Below are positions 34,330 to 48,800 of a DNA stretch of 64,000 nucleotides, piece after piece. Made by a program: the position numbers and the translations under genes. Position 1 is the stretch's first letter, and every line of letters begins with the position of its first letter. Under the pieces are notes generated by a model, which was not told where the DNA came from, ran no database searches, and saw nothing but the letters and a program-made list of their open reading frames with translations. This DNA is from Phoronis australis (lineage: Eukaryota; Phoronida; Phoronidae). Location of the stretch: assembly GCA_002633005.1 (NCBI GenBank), contig NMRA01000799.1, forward strand, positions 69,228 through 133,227, given 5' to 3'.

Positions 34330-34469
34330 GCGGCGTGAAATTCTATTATGTAATTTGCTCGAAGGCGATTGGGGTAAACGTTTAGCAACACTTGTCACGT
34401 ATTGTTTGTTTTGGAACTGTTTACCATGTATTATAGTTACGCAGAGCATAAATGACCAACTTGAACCAA

Positions 34470-34930
34470 TATTTTTTTTCCATTCTTCGAAACATCAGTG
34501 ATGCCGTTTTCCAACTTCTCTTAGTACAGCAACTACTGGAGTACTCTCTTTAACTCCGAGAAAAAATCGGAAAAACTTGTTTTGGACCATTCTAGTATCT
34601 TTTGCTTCATAAAAACCTCAAACTTCCCAAACTTTCTGGCAGAAGCTGAGTATCAAAAATTTTACAAAGATCTTAGGTAATTCATTGTTTCGGAGCCTGG
34701 CGAGAAAGATTTTTCTGAGTAGCGAACCATGTGCATCCAGGAATACAAACAGACACTAAATACTTATAGTCTGAAACGACTTCAATCGGCTTTCTTTCTT
34801 CATTTTTCATGTTTTGCCAAAATCCCACCTTTCGGACACACCATGACTTTACTTTTGTTGATGATCACCCACAGTTTGTTTTCGTGGCACTGTAGACTTC
34901 TGCGGAATATCCACCGTAGGTGACCCGGTT
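34470..34930 (-). mobile_element. Old LINE reverse-transcriptase fragment, shared with copy B flank
   Basis: The minus strand aligns with the better-preserved 60,820-61,230 copy, which reads NKTKVMVVRKGGVLAKHEKC, EFVSEYKYLGAVCT and later KVWG. Here the frame is broken, for example at the KYLG region near 34,750. Because both flanks carry it, insertion predates the duplication. Confidence 0.6.
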
Positions 34931-35059
34931 ACTTGGATTGTTACGAAAAAATTGCTATCCACTTTCCAGTATACCATGGTATTGCATTGATTATGATTTT
35001 AGTGTGACGGCACCCTCTCCCACAAACATTTTGCAAAGAACCCCGAGGATGCTGGCTGA

Positions 35060-35383
35060 TCACGTGGTCTTACCTCGTGAATGATTACTCATACTAATTG
35101 GGCTGCCGCTCCGTAGACCAAAAAGAATCAAAAAAGAAAAGCTAACGTCAGAGGTCGCATGCGATATTTCGGAATGCAGACCTATCCAGTTTCTTGCATT
35201 TACAGCAACGATATCTATGAGCGTATGTCGATACAATTCAGAATCGTAGTTACTATGCAGGTTTTGAAAGGCATCACCATTTTCATGTGTACGATAAAGA
35301 TGGCTGAACTTGCGTTCGTCTAGTTTCAGAAAAAACACAAGGGAAGAATGCGACGCAAAGGAGTTACAAACTTTTGAGGTCAC
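35060..35383 (-). other. Antisense open frame, 107 codons, with partner at 61,402-61,710
   Basis: The frame runs MTSKVCNSFASHSS to SMSNHSRGKTT. The paralogous stretch keeps a 102-codon frame, and the length difference is a 15 base in-frame indel. Amino-acid differences are as common as expected for neutral drift, and no domain is recognised. I regard coding as possible but unproven. Confidence 0.2.
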
Positions 35384-36463
35384 CGAGGATCATTTGAAAG
35401 CGAAAGTTTAGTCTTCTGTGTTAGTTTTATGACTGAAAGGGGTCTTTTAAAACTAATAATAGTATCAAACATTAACACATTGCTTTCCCTTCAATGAGCG
35501 TGTTGGCTGAAGTTCGACTTGTCTACCTCCGACATGTTGCAGTCAGCCGGTGTATCATAGAATTTTGATTCCTTAAAGATTGACCTCAAATATAATTTTC
35601 AACGTCGAAAAGTGACCCCTATGCTCATCTTCAGGTCAAAGTTCAACGCTACACTAGCTGTCTGCAACTACATGGTAGTCGTAGCAGATGTCAAACGCGA
35701 CAAAAGATAGTTCAGTCAGTTAACATGCAGATTTCAATCAATCTCATCATATGGTGTATTTGATAACTGTAAAAGTATACATCGACGACTAGCCTATAGC
35801 AGTGCCCGATTATGCAATAACGGGACTAGTAGCTCTAGTCGAAGTGCGGACCTCTTACTCAAATGCTTATACGACGATACTCTCAAAGCAAAAGCAAATA
35901 CGAGTATCTTCGCTGTTGATAGAGCAAGAAATTAAGACGTATTCTACATTATGAGACATTATGAATCTACTGTGGAGCGCTATACTGTAGCTGTTGATTG
36001 GATTGGATCATTTTAGCACAATTCAGACACCGCAAATCACGGGCCATATGCTTGTTCCAGTTATAATATCAAGGATTGCACTTTGTCAAATAAATGCATT
36101 TTGCAAATTTTTTTCCCTGCTCTGTATCTTAACAACTCCAATAAATCTGTAAAGTCAATGAATTCCTGGTTTCTTGACGAGTGTCTGTGACTTTTGGCGG
36201 CCAGCGTTTTTGTGTGCATTCCTACTTTTTGAACAGCACTACGACACCTGCAATTTTTGAACATCGCTAACTCAGTGGTTGCCTTGGACCATTGACTGTA
36301 CACATATTGAAAATGGGAGGGCCCCTAACAAACGTTTCAAATCGGAAACGCATCCCAAAAGCCGTAGGCGTGGAAACATGATATTACTGCCTCTGTGAAA
36401 AACTCTGTGAGTTCGCCTTCGGCCCAAAAATCGCGGAGATGTTTGAAATACGTTTCCTATTCC

Positions 36464-36985
36464 TTTGCCCTAGAAACTATTGCGGACAAAAGGTTCTAAA
36501 AATATCTAGGTCTTAGAGATTGTCTGGGAAACGTTGTCCGTCACCTGTGTTCTACCTACACGACAAATGAAAACAGTGTCGTCTGCTTGGCAATCATGGT
36601 TGGCACCAACAGTAGTTTATGTGGAAATAGTTAAATCAGCACTTGGATCTCGAGTTTCAGGAAAAATCATGTTTGTCACATCAAAGAAATAAGGACAAGA
36701 AGCTTTAAGAATTGCTATTTAATTATTCAAAATTCAAGTGTTTGAAGGTTCATTGTGTCGCTTTTGTCAGCGGTGAACGTCGTCTACGACCTATCAGCAC
36801 GAAGCAGGGATATCACCTCGCCAAGTCTCAAACGGCTAGACCGATCAGTGCCATCTCGAGGCTTGAGACGAGGCTGCCACTTCAAAATCTTTGGCGCATG
36901 CGCGCATATATATCATTAGGTGCAGACAATTTGAAAACTGGATTGGGATGGAAGACTTTATGTCGTCGGTCAGGTGAAGGAACTA
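36464..36985. repeat. Junction of two flank blocks (8,513-like and 14,764-like)
   Basis: Positions 36,464-36,545 match 8,513-8,630 and 62,745-62,860. From 36,568 the sequence matches 14,764-15,150. The intervening 6 kb present upstream is absent here. Confidence 0.65.
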
Positions 36986-36989
36986 CGGC

Positions 36990-39090
36990 GCAAGACAACT
37001 GTAGACGCACGAGCGTGCTACCTGTAAAGGGCGAACATTCGTAACACCATGGATCTGAATTGCGGGACAAAGAAAACGATGAAACCGATTCTGGTAATCC
37101 TTAGAAATTGGTGAAACATCTTTGTAGAGCCGGCATCTTCTCACAGAATACAGTAGCGCTCGCTGCGGTTAACATGGAAAAACATTTCGTACCTACTCTC
37201 CAGAAAATTTCCAACACCCAAACAAACTTGGGCCCTGGGTGGCGACTTGGAGTTATTGGCAGGCTCAGTACTCTTCAAGATCGATGTACAGGTGAAGCAG
37301 ATCGCCGTTTTACCCGTTGGATCGGTCATTGGTTCCACAGTTATTGAGGCGCCCTTGATGTTGGGAAGTGATCATCAGACATTTGTGTATACATGTAGGT
37401 ACATGTATATGAAAATTGGCGAAATGGTCCTGTTAAAACCAAGTACCTCTGGTAGATAACCCGGTGAAGCGTGGACGACTGTTCAACCTATAAACTACAA
37501 CCAAAGTGTACGAAGAATAGGAGACTTCAACTCCGCCATCTTGCCATTCGCCGCAATGGTTATCGGTCGAAAAAGCGGCAAACAAGCAACACAAATTTAG
37601 CGGCGGAGTCCGAACCATGTCAACACTGATAAATTCATATTTTAATGATGTTCGACGTGCAATAAAATTACTGTGTAATTGACAATGGGTTTAATATGTA
37701 AACTAACATCCACTTATCCAATTAATTGATATTAAAGTGTATTTGCTTTCTTTCTCTTGAAGCTCCCGTCAAACGTCATCATGGTTGTGTTTCATGTTTG
37801 AGTTCTTAATACGGCAAATTACCGTTCCTCATAACATTGCATCCATCGATGGACTACATAATTTTAGTGATTGCTCTTAAGTGTTCGGGGGGGGGTTGCC
37901 AACAGGTGCCAGCAATGAGGTAAAAGGGAGGAGTGCAAACCAGGTGGGCACCAAATGGATGTTAACCCCCTCCTAGGGGGGTACATGAGAGGGGTGTTAA
38001 ACAGGTAAAAACCAATGGGGTATGCCACATGAGTGTTGAACCTCTCCCTGTCTCCCATCGTCACACATTTTGGTTTTCCCCTGACCATTGACAACAGGTG
38101 CAGAGGTAGTGATAAGATTTAGCCGCCTCGTTTTGAGCATGACCCCCAATGACTCTTGCTTGTAATGACTGGTAGCCATCATGCCCCAGTGTCCTGGGTG
38201 TTTTCCAACTTTTCATTAGAAAGTGCTCCCAGCTCAGTGCGCGTTTCTTGTCCACCCAACCATTTTGAATGTGTTCCCTATTGAATACGCCAGGCTGCTA
38301 CCAGTGCAGACAATTGTAACTCATGCGTCACCGGCAGCATGTCATGTTTGGAACTCTCGGTGCGCTCGCTCTCAGTTGAAATAGATCCAAGAAGTGCACA
38401 CCTGTTGCATGCCTGCGAAGCCGAAACCAATGGGCGGATTTTTGCCAATTGCCCTGGACTGTTGTGAATGACTTCAGCAAAGAATTATTAGAGCGTTCTC
38501 CTGTACAGTGACTTTACTAGACATAGAGCGGTTGTGAGCTAACTTTCTTGTTAACTGCCAAGCACTTTCTTTTGCCAGGTATGGCAATAGGCAGGCTAAT
38601 TATCTACCAGGCTTATTACCGACCACGTGTGAATGAACACAGTGAAACCAAGTGCGAATTCGCATGTTCGGAAAGAATTGATTGTTAACTTCGGTAGTAG
38701 ATTTTGGTGATTCAAAAACTAAACATGATCAGGATTTGACCAGGAATTCAGAAATGCTATTGGATTGAATTCAAGTATGTTATAGCTAAATTTTATTTTT
38801 AACAGCACGACCCAGTCAGTCTAGATACGATCTTATTAGAGAGCTGGCCCTGCAACCATAAATGCCAGAATGGAGTTAATCATTCGTGTGAGATATTGGA
38901 TACAGGGGTAATCCTTGCAACTTGCTGTTGGGCTATACAATCGAACAAGTTGGGCTCAGAGGGAAAACGCCGTAATGATTGCACAATATTACGACCCATA
39001 GGCTAGACCTAGTGGAGTCAGGGGGTCTATTGAGAGGATGTACGGACAATTGCCGTCAACCTTCTGTACATAATCAGTAGTCTCATATGC
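36990..39090. other. Spacer between the two duplicated units, no gene recognised
   Basis: It contains short open frames on both strands, and a G/C-homopolymer-rich stretch around 37,880-38,000. A minus-strand cysteine-containing stretch around 38,060-38,200 is vaguely transposase-like but unassignable. No splice-consistent gene was found. Confidence 0.35.
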
Positions 39091-39094
39091 TTTG

Positions 39095-39391
39095 ACAGGT
39101 ACAGCTAATTAAATTTAACCGTGCCCATAACGCCAACAATACAATGCCTTTGAAGGGTCAGCGTAGCATTAGAGGCAACTAGTTCAAATCTAACCGGATT
39201 CTATTGGTTAATCAAGCGGTACACTACATGTAGGTTATAGTATGCTTTGACTATGTTCGTACGTATTGCATTGTGCAATCAAGTCTTCCCATTGAAGTGG
39301 GTAGTCAGGCGAAACATTCTAGCTGTTCAAAAGTGACGTTGAAATTTTTCATCAACCAACTTGCAACAATAGTCAACCTGGACCACGTGAA
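39095..39391 (+). promoter_or_regulatory. Conserved 5' flank and 5' UTR of SLC22 copy B
   Basis: Matches copy A's flank in the cataacgccaacaat block and in the 70 bases before ATG, including ttcaaaagtgacgttga (TGACGT core) and the CACGTG E-box three bases before the start codon. Confidence 0.4.
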
Positions 39392-39817
39392 ATGAATGTC
39401 GAGGAGTTTTTCGAAGTAACTGGGGGATTTGGAAAATTCCAAAAACTACATTACAGCTTGCTGTCGCTATGTGGACTTCTAGGCGCATTTTCTACGATGC
39501 CTTACGTCTTTCTAACTGCCATCCCTGAATACTGGTGCGCTCCGCCGGTAGATTTCCTGAATCTATCTCGGGCTGAACGAAAAGCTCTAACTTTACCAGT
39601 AGAGAGTTCGAACGAATACAGCAAATGTACGATGTTCGACTGGACTGGGGTGAATGAAACCAGCAGTTGGAATGCCACAGTTTTCAAGCGCAGTCAACAC
39701 TTGTCTACGCGGAATCAGACTTTGGGATATTCGTTAAATGTCTCGTCGCTACCAGTTAAAACGTGTTCATCGTGGGAATACGATAGATCGCAGTATGCCA
39801 GTACTGTTGTCATGCAG
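39392..39817 (+). CDS. Copy B exon 1: helix 1 and extracellular loop (residues 1-142)
   Basis: It begins MNVEEFFEVTGGFGKFQ. The loop keeps the cysteines and the sequons NLS, NET, NAT, NQT and NVS but lacks four residues (ESDG) of copy A and shows about 20 substitutions. It ends in phase 0 at a GTAAGG donor. Confidence 0.9.
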
Positions 39818-42800
39818 GTAAGGTCGAGTGCACGAGCGTGCGCAAGTGCAGGCACGTCGGTATCATTACTTACGACGCCACAGCGCAACTATATTCAGTC
39901 TTTGCTTTAATGCGAATAGATTATTCTGCATCTGTTCACTTACTTTATGTCATGGTACTGGGTTATTTGTTGTCAACGATAATTAGAGCTTGACATTTCG
40001 TCAAGATTTTAGCGATCCAGTGGTATTTTATTTTCACATAATGCAGCAAACCTTGATGAAAATCAGCTAGTTGAGCGCAAACTTTATTGCCCTAAGTTGA
40101 TTGACCTCTACTATTCCGAATCTAATGCATCGTGTGTGACTTATTGTCCAGCTTAGCATAAGATAACTGACTTTCAGAGAGCTACTTTCTAAAGTCAAGA
40201 GGTCATTCCCACCTGTAGCCATTATGGTGAAACAATTAACTTGCATACTATAAAGGGTAGAGAATTGTTATTATTTCTAGTGAACAACATCACCACGAAG
40301 CATCTGTTTTTAGTCAAATTTTCTGCAAAATTCCACAACTGTTCTCAAAAAGTACATGTTTTCTGAAAATAAAGAGACTGTAGAATTTAATTTTCTACTC
40401 AACACAATTCTGGCTTCACATGAACATGTTTTCTTTTACTAAAATTTAGCAAAGAAACAATGTTACAGGAAAGATAAAGCATTATCAGCATGGCCAAATT
40501 TCATTTCACATAAATATTCATGAACAGATCTCAAAATCAGTTTTCAAAATGCCCTTTTTTATTTTATGCGGTTTTTAAGATGAAAACCGATATGTTCTGG
40601 AAAACCAGTAATTAGAGCCTCAATTTTCATGCGCGCACCCAGTCTTCAAAATGGGGGGCTCGAATTCCTGACGTTATGGACCTTTTGCTAACAAAAGAGC
40701 GGGCGGACTAAAAAAAAACGGGCGCCCCAGTGTGAATTGCGCTTTTGCGCTTATTTACTGGACTTTTGTCCCATTTCCTCTGACATTTTGTCTCTCAGAG
40801 GCGGACCTTTTTGCCCACTTCGCCAAATGGGGGGATCGTTCGAGCCCCCCGAGCCCCTCCCCCCGGATGCGCGCATGATTTTGACGGTATCTTATTCAAA
40901 AACAAGCCCGTGTAGTCGGGAGAACAACCTCGTCAGCATAGACTCTGTTTCATATGAGCCTGATAAGCATAAAGTAAGACATTGACCTTTAACCTGGAGG
41001 CAAAGGTTAAATGTTAATATCGAAACTAAGTAGAGCATGAACAGTTAAACCATGAATGGGCAAATTTGGATTTAAAATTCACAGCTTAAATTCGAAGTGA
41101 TGTGACATTCGATTGCTAATCACAAAGGAAAGACCCGAGGTTTTTAGCTTTAAAATATTTTATTTAAATAAACTTTTTAAAAGCATTAGCATTTCTTGAG
41201 CAAAGTTGAGGCTGAGAGTCAGAGCATCACTTTCCAAATTACTGTGAAGACAGGATATACTCGAAGTAATAAAAATTTTATGTTAGTTAAAATACCTTCT
41301 TAATATCGACATAGACAAAAGCAAAAAAGCGAGGATCCCCAGGCTGTATAAGGTGCCGAACCTGTCAAAGATGACCAGGTACCAAAATGCACAGTTTCAA
41401 ACAGCATAAAAATAAGATTTTTATTAGGGCTGCTATGTAGTTAGTAACTACTGTGTATCACACTATGTACTGCAGGAAGAACTTCATACGGAAGCTTGCT
41501 TGTCTAAATAAACATATAATATCTACAAAAATACTACAAAGCACAACTATACAAATGGCATCTACAGTCTCTCTGGAATAACAACACCGCAAATATTATA
41601 CAAAATATACAACACCAAGTACACAAATCAGGCAAGCTATACTTCGTCTGCAAAATATGATTGCCAGCAAGAAGACATAGGTCACTACCATGTCGAATTT
41701 GTTCAACGAATATTCTATAGTAAACAAAAGAGGACAAAGCACTTGTGCCTGCGACGTCAGGAAACGATGGACACATCTACTCAGTATATGAATTTAAGCT
41801 CAGTGCTCTTGTTCCATGAAAGTTTAAGTATAGAAACGTTCCAATGTTGGCCTGATGTTATGAGCACTATTCAACAAGTTAATGTGTAACTATTGAAGAG
41901 TCAAATCATAGGCAAGCCTTATGCTCTATAAGTCAAGAAGCACTTCAAATGAGTTCGAACTATTATGATCAGAGGGTGTTTTCAGGATGAAATTTTAGGT
42001 TTGTTAGGTAACGAAATGAAAAGTTCTAAGATTTTGGAATCGTAAATTAATAATCTTCTACACTGACCACTCAGTGGCCTATATCTACACTGTATATTCG
42101 AGGTGTCGGCCAAAACTCACTTAAAACGTGTCGCAATAAACAGCGAATTGCCGATTACATACAAACTGCAACCTGGAAAGATTCCGCCAAAAACTCAGAA
42201 AGACCTCCCCAAAAATGGGCTGGCTCATACCTTCTATGTACCACAAAAATCAATTCCATATGATTCAATACATGCCACTGACCATTCAGTGGCCATGACA
42301 GGCAGACACTCTGTGTTGTGCCCGTCAGAAATCCCACATTCTGGCTGGGCTGGGCTATTCAAAACCTATAGCGGGTAATTGACAATTGTCTTCCCAGCCA
42401 GGACCGTAAACTCAAGCCAGTTGGGACTAACTAAGAACAGGGCTTACAAAGTACTACTCTCAATGACCTTGTAGGAGCATGTAGTCCTTGTTAATAAACA
42501 AATCACTTTCAAAATGACTATTGTGTGTGACTAAAATCGATGGCTTACTAACATCCGTAAAATTCGAAGCCACTATGTCGACTACGCTTCCCTGCTCTAA
42601 GACCAAAATGCAAAAACTTCGGAATGCTGTTGAAAAAACATTTAGACGACGAAATGTCATTAAAAATACACACATTCTCGATTAAGGACTCTGCATTTTA
42701 GTTCACTCCTTATATTAACACGCGGGGACGTTAGAAACTCAACTAATTATCGATAATTTCCATTCATTAAAGTCTTGGTCTGATGACTTGTCAGACATTG

Positions 42801-45800
42801 TTGGAGAACGAGAGTTTGGTAACTTTCCTACTACAAGAATCGCAGAAAGACCAAGATGGACCTGTTCGTGGGAAAAAACACTCGTTTTACCCTATGGTTT
42901 CAATTGTATTCGCTTTATTCCAGCGCTACCATGCCAGTTGATCTTTCACATGACAAACCCAATTTTAGGAGCGCTCCCCGCGTCATTGGCAGATATTAAC
43001 TCACTGCAGTTGCTTTGCTTTGGCAAATGGGCACACTAAAACTGTTAGAATTTTGCCTCATTTTGCATTCCTACTACATACAGTATACTACAATGCAGAA
43101 TAGTTGATCAAAATTTTAGCGATATGCGGTTTAGTCGCACCCCAGACATCCATTTCTGTGCATAGGGGTTTCAACACTTAAAGATGAGATTCGTTGTACG
43201 TCAGGCTAAACTAGTCACGGAATCAGGAGCTATCTTGTAGCCTGTAGTGGCCTCACACATACAACCACACATGTCATTTAGAATAAAAATGATAATGTTT
43301 TAGCTGCAAAACACGGTTGTAGAAAAGTCAAGAACAATTACACTATTCAAGTGACCGTTTTTCTAATCCGTACAAGTCGGACACCAGAATTGCACCAGTG
43401 GTACTATACTAATAACTACCAGTATTTTACTCATTAAAGATGAAAAACAAGACACTGTAAATAGTCCACCGCTTAATTTGAAACATAGAAACACATGATG
43501 AGAACAACGTTTCTAAATGACTCGAATGCTAACCACCTCTCGTGAAGTTGAACAATGCCATAAGTGCCAAAGTGCAGTCAATTATTAAGAAGGTCACAAG
43601 CGCCACTCGCGCCTCAGTCGCTGACGAAAGCCGGATGTAATCGGCATAAACGTTCGAACTTTTCCCTGGTAAGTGAGTTTGCGTATTTTTAACATGACAT
43701 AAGGAGATAATGAACAACCGATTTCGTCAACTGGAGTTTATCCAGTTCCTTGTACTCTTTAAATCTACATTGCACTTGGTCTCTCCTACATGTATGTAAA
43801 TGGGCGGTGGTCTTGGTCACATGAGATGTTATACATGTACATAACACACGACTGTTTGCCCACAACAACATAATTATCAAGCTTTATTTCATGTTAAAGT
43901 TTTTAAAAACATCGTTTCCTTTTAGGCGGCTTAAAAGATTTTTCATGAACGATATTGAGGTACTAATTTTTGATAGCTACTCTTGTAGAAGTGAAACAAT
44001 TTGCAAAAAATTCTTTATAAATTTTGAAAACAGTGCATAGATGAAAGTTCATATGAATCTGAGATATGATACTGTTCTTGGATCCTACTATGTCCTGAAG
44101 ACCAAGTAATCTAAATCAGGCTTATTTTGACAGGAGACGGTTGTGCTCATAACCTTGACGAAGGTGAAATTGAATACAATCCGGATTTTGAGATAACCTG
44201 TTTGAGTGTTCAATATTACAGTGGGATCTCGTGTGTGGCAAAGAGTGGATAATTGCTTCCATCGGCGCTGGTTTAGGAATAGGGAAGCTTGTCGGTGCCT
44301 TTGTGGTGGGAATGTTGAGTGACAGGTAACTCTAAAGATTTGTTTGTAGTGTACAGTGAAATGAAAAATGAAATGATATGTGACTGCTGGTACATGCGCG
44401 TGAGAGCAACAGCGTGCGGTAGTCGCGTGTTGTGCTTTGCTCGCTAGTTGGCAAGATGACGACATGGCGACCATAACCACGCACCAACCGTGGAGAGAAC
44501 ATGACGAAGGTGATGATTTGAACACTTTTAGTACCTCATACACTAAAGTAGAAGGCAACAATTGTTTTTATTTGCCTGCTTTTTCAGGAAATAACGAATT
44601 ATCAGTTTTTTCGAAGCCCTAAAATAAGTGAGACCGATGTCCTAAAGGCAATCGGTCGAATTCAAAAATGGAGTTTTAAAATAGGAGAATTTTCGCATAA
44701 ATTGGCATAACTTGAACCAAGTGACATTCAGATCCGTTCACTGCACACAATGCTATTCAATCTGGGCCTTTGCTTCTTTTTTACAGTGCAGTTGTATTTT
44801 TACAATATTTTATTACCTTATACAATTCTTCAGAAAAGGAACGGCTTGCAACTGAAAGTGTTGAGCAGAAAATAAACATTTGTGTAAGAGAAAAATGAGC
44901 GACAATTTTAAAGTGTTGAAACGCGCATACCACTGCTAAGTAAAATGATAAAAATCTGATCACATTATCTAGTTTTCGAGTTGTCTAGCAATCTTTGGCG
45001 TCAATAAAGGCTTAATGCGCGACTATCGTAGCAGTGGAAAAAACATTTTGTTTCGCAGTAAAACAACCCCTAGGCCCCCCTGTGCTTTAACAGTAAAAGT
45101 ACATGTACACCCTGCTTATGTGTTCTTCACACTCGCTCTAATTGTAGATGGCATGTTGAGTAGTAAAAACGGAAAGTGACGTCAAATGCATATACTGTAG
45201 AGGGCTTGATGTATGCAACGAGAGGACAAAATAAAAATCTGCTTTTTGCAGATTTGGCCGAAAAAGAACGATGGTCATCTTCTTGTTCATGCAATGCCTG
45301 TTTGGTGTACTGAGCACTGTGTCTGTCGATCCCATCATGTTTATCATTTTCTACTCCTTAATGGCCGGCGCTTCAATGGGCAAATACATAGCCGCTTTCG
45401 TTCTAGGTAAGTCGGTAACTTTGTCTACAGTAGAACTCGCTTTTTTAGTCAGACTCAACAACCTGGCTTATCTGCAAGCCTAAGTGCACGTACTTAAATC
45501 ATTGTACCGCTCATTTTTTTCCGACTCAAGACACGATATTTACGAGTTTTACTGTATCCAATAACTGCACAATAATGAACTCGGTGATAGTCAGCGTTTG
45601 CGTAGTAATTTACTTGGACTACATGTGTGAACATTCGCTCAGCTTGATATACTTTTTTCACTTAAGTTTTCACTGAAATGGACAATTTCTTTGAATACAC
45701 GGTGCGAACAAACTCCTTGAACAGTTCCTAATCTCATACGCGTTAATCAGTCGAGTACAATACGGCCACGTGATATTGTTTTCCGTATTCTCCTCCCACA

Positions 45801-48800
45801 CTACTTCAACAGTGTCCTCCGACATGGAAAGTTCAAAACGTAGGTCGATGCAGGGCCGTAGCAAGCCGGGGGACACGTTCCCCAAAAATTTTCCAGGTGT
45901 CAGGGTTAAACCGTGGAAACCGACATAGGAGTGGGGTCGGTGACAATCGAGAAAAGAAAGATTGCGAAATATCGATAAGAGAGAAAATTCAAGAAAACAT
46001 CTACAACTCTGTAACCGTGCATGGTGTACCTTTTGAGGACCCTGGCCCGGACATTGTTATTAGGGTCTCCGCTTTTGCACCAGAGGTCGTCTAAACGCAT
46101 TTGAAAACGAGCACGTAATCACTAATTCACATATTTTGAAAATCAAGAGAAATTGTAAAGCAAAGCTTTTGCAGAGCGTATAAAATTACTGGATTTTTAA
46201 ATGCAATAAGTCAATTTTGCGAATGCAAGTCTATGTTTTAGCCGATTCCTCTGCCTGGCAAAAGATAACTGAGACAACTGTCGCTTTATTTTTTTCTCGA
46301 AATTGTATATCACTTGAGAAAAAATTATGGCCTGACAGACAATCTAAATTGCTGCGAATTTCCTGATTTTTGAAAATATAGATATTTTGAAGATGGCCAC
46401 TGATGACATTCAAGTGGCTATCCTTTTTGTGTTTTTATTGACAAATTTTTAAGGGGCCGCTCACGGAAAGAGGCCCCAATGTTGGAATCGATTACCTCTA
46501 TTTTTCTGTTTTTGTGAAATCGTGCAATCGGCTTTCATGTTGAAGAAGGTTACTTCCTCCTTTCTTCAAGCAACATTAAAACTGTGCTTTTTGTCCAAAA
46601 CATGTGATTGATGTCACTTTCGGTTAAAAACGCGGTGTCAAATTTCCCGTCCTTATTCTGATGAGGAAAGATTTCCCGATGAATCCTCCACTAATTGAAA
46701 ATTCTCAAAGCTTGTCACGTGCTGATTACACTGATTCAACAACAATTCGGTAAGCGGCCGGCTTCAGTTGTAAAAATTACTGGTTACGATATGTGCCTTT
46801 TTGGTTACTAAGCAGGGCACGACACTCAGAATAATGTCATCTCGCCAAACGCGCCCCAGTAGGGGAAGGCGCAAAAGTTTTTAAGCAGACGGTAAAAACC
46901 GGGATAATTATATCGCTGTCGTACCTCCGATTGACCACGAACAAATCTTACTGTAGGCCTGCGCTCCATTCTTCCCTACTCGAAGCGCCATGCTGTGGGA
47001 TTGTGATGCCACAAGATGGAACTCTGACTGGACGGTGCCAGATTAATTTTCACGTTTTAGTGAAACCCAGAATGTGGTTTCGTCCAGTATGCGGGTCGAA
47101 ATATTAAGTTTTATCAGCTTCGCGGTAGAACTGTCACAAATTGTTTGAATTGCTTTTAACGTTTCAGGCCTAGAACTCGTTGGCGTGAGATACCGGTCGG
47201 TGGCAGGCCTCGGTATATACTTCTCCTGGAGTGTAGGATATCTGCTGGTGGGTTTGGTAGCCTATTTCATCAGGGACTGGGTTACTTTACAACTGTCGCT
47301 CCACCTACCGATTATAGCATTCGTCGCTCTTTACGCATGGTTCGTAAATATGCAACGCTTGTGAACAACTAGTGAATATTGTTTTAAATATCGATGGTTA
47401 TCAATAGGTCTAAACACATAAATCAATAATTGCTAGAGTATTGTTCAACACTTCAGTTGGGTCACCTGTCTTTAAATCATCAATATACTGAAAACGTATG
47501 TTAAAGCTGCATTTGGTGCTGATTAGCTGGCTAAAACAAACGAATATCGAATAAGACCATTTACTCCCACAAAATCGCTTTCATAATACCTCACATTAGG
47601 GCTCAAATTCCATTTCCAATCAAGTCGCAAGCAATAAATGAATTTGCAATTTTTGAGGGTGGCCAATCCCAATGAACTCCGAAGAATTGTTCTTGAGTAT
47701 GCTCATGCTGGTAACATGCACGGAGTCATGTCCCGGCAAGCAGTATTATCACACATTTTTATTAGAGTTCACCTGTTCACCTAGGCTGTGTCCTTCCACT
47801 GCAGGAAGTAGCCCTCCGCCAGATCCCTCCATTGTTTTCGGTTCTTAGTTGTCCTTGGTCATGTTGCTTCATATCTCTGCATGATGTCGTCTCGCCATCA
47901 TCTTTTTGGTCTCCCCCTTGTTCCCATGCCTTTTCTGGCTGCCATTCGGTTGTCCTCAGAGTCCACCTGTTATCCTTTATTCTTGCCACGTGACCAGCCC
48001 ATCTCCAATTTGTTTCTGTTATGAATTTTGTTATATCTGTCATCTTAGTCCTTTCTTTTATCTTGGAATTTGCTATTTTGTCTTTCAAGCTGATAAGTAA
48101 TAAGGCTTGTTTAGATTTTTGTTTTTAGTCCGCTAAATAAGTCGAAATGCAGCTTTATGGTTTGATTTACTGCCAGAACCCTTTCTTGGAAAATATAGGA
48201 TGAATAACGTCTTACTGCAAAACTTAATTCTACCCTACCACACCGAGCTATAAAAGCACACGCCAGGCCATATTTTTAATCTAATTTTAGTGTTTTGACC
48301 ATTTTTTTAACTTTAAATGCATGGAATCAACGTTAACAGTTTTAAAAATTTGTATTATGGTCAACATTAAATCAGTTGATTATCTACCTGGAGTTGGTGA
48401 CTTTGATTTCATTGGCCATATTACTGTCCTTTGGTTCGCTGAAATCGTCAGAAAATGCCTAAAGTACAAAGCATATCTTCCCTTTCTTTAATCAGTGAGA
48501 ATTACACGATGACTGCAATAATACAAAAGCACAGGAAATGTGCTGCTAAAATGGTGATAGGAGAAACCAATATTTGTTGTAGTAAAGGCGACTTTATCTC
48601 AGGTTGACGCCCGAATCGCCAAGATGGCTTCTTCAACGTCAACGTGTTGAAGACGCAATCGTTGTACTGAAAAGAATTACCCGGATGAACGGTGTTGAAT
48701 GGAACGCGGAGATGGACCAAATGGTGATCACGTGCAAGCAAGAAGAAAAACAAATCGTGAGCTTGAAGAAAACTGTTTTCCTTCGGAAATTTAAATTGCA

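Larger units (their letters stand above)
34430..36545. repeat. 3' flank of copy A, duplicated at 60,820-62,900
   Basis: Nearly colinear with the copy B flank at roughly 85-90% by eye, including accaatat..ttccattctt, gatcacgtggtctt, gcagtcagccggtg and cttttggcgg. It is part of the ancestral duplication unit. Confidence 0.8.

Noticed and set aside
37864-38255. Cysteine-containing minus-strand peptides resembling a piggyBac C-terminus
   Set aside because: Similarity was impressionistic, frames are broken, and no TTAA-flanked ends were found around it.
42103-42378. 91-codon frame in copy B intron 1 ending FKTYSG
   Set aside because: Copy A keeps only the last part in the same frame; the first half is shifted, and a complete in-phase transporter is obtained without it.
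44088-44561. 157-codon minus-strand open frame
   Set aside because: It lies opposite exon 2 of SLC22 copy B and its intron flanks; no domain, and exon 2 on the + strand explains the conservation.
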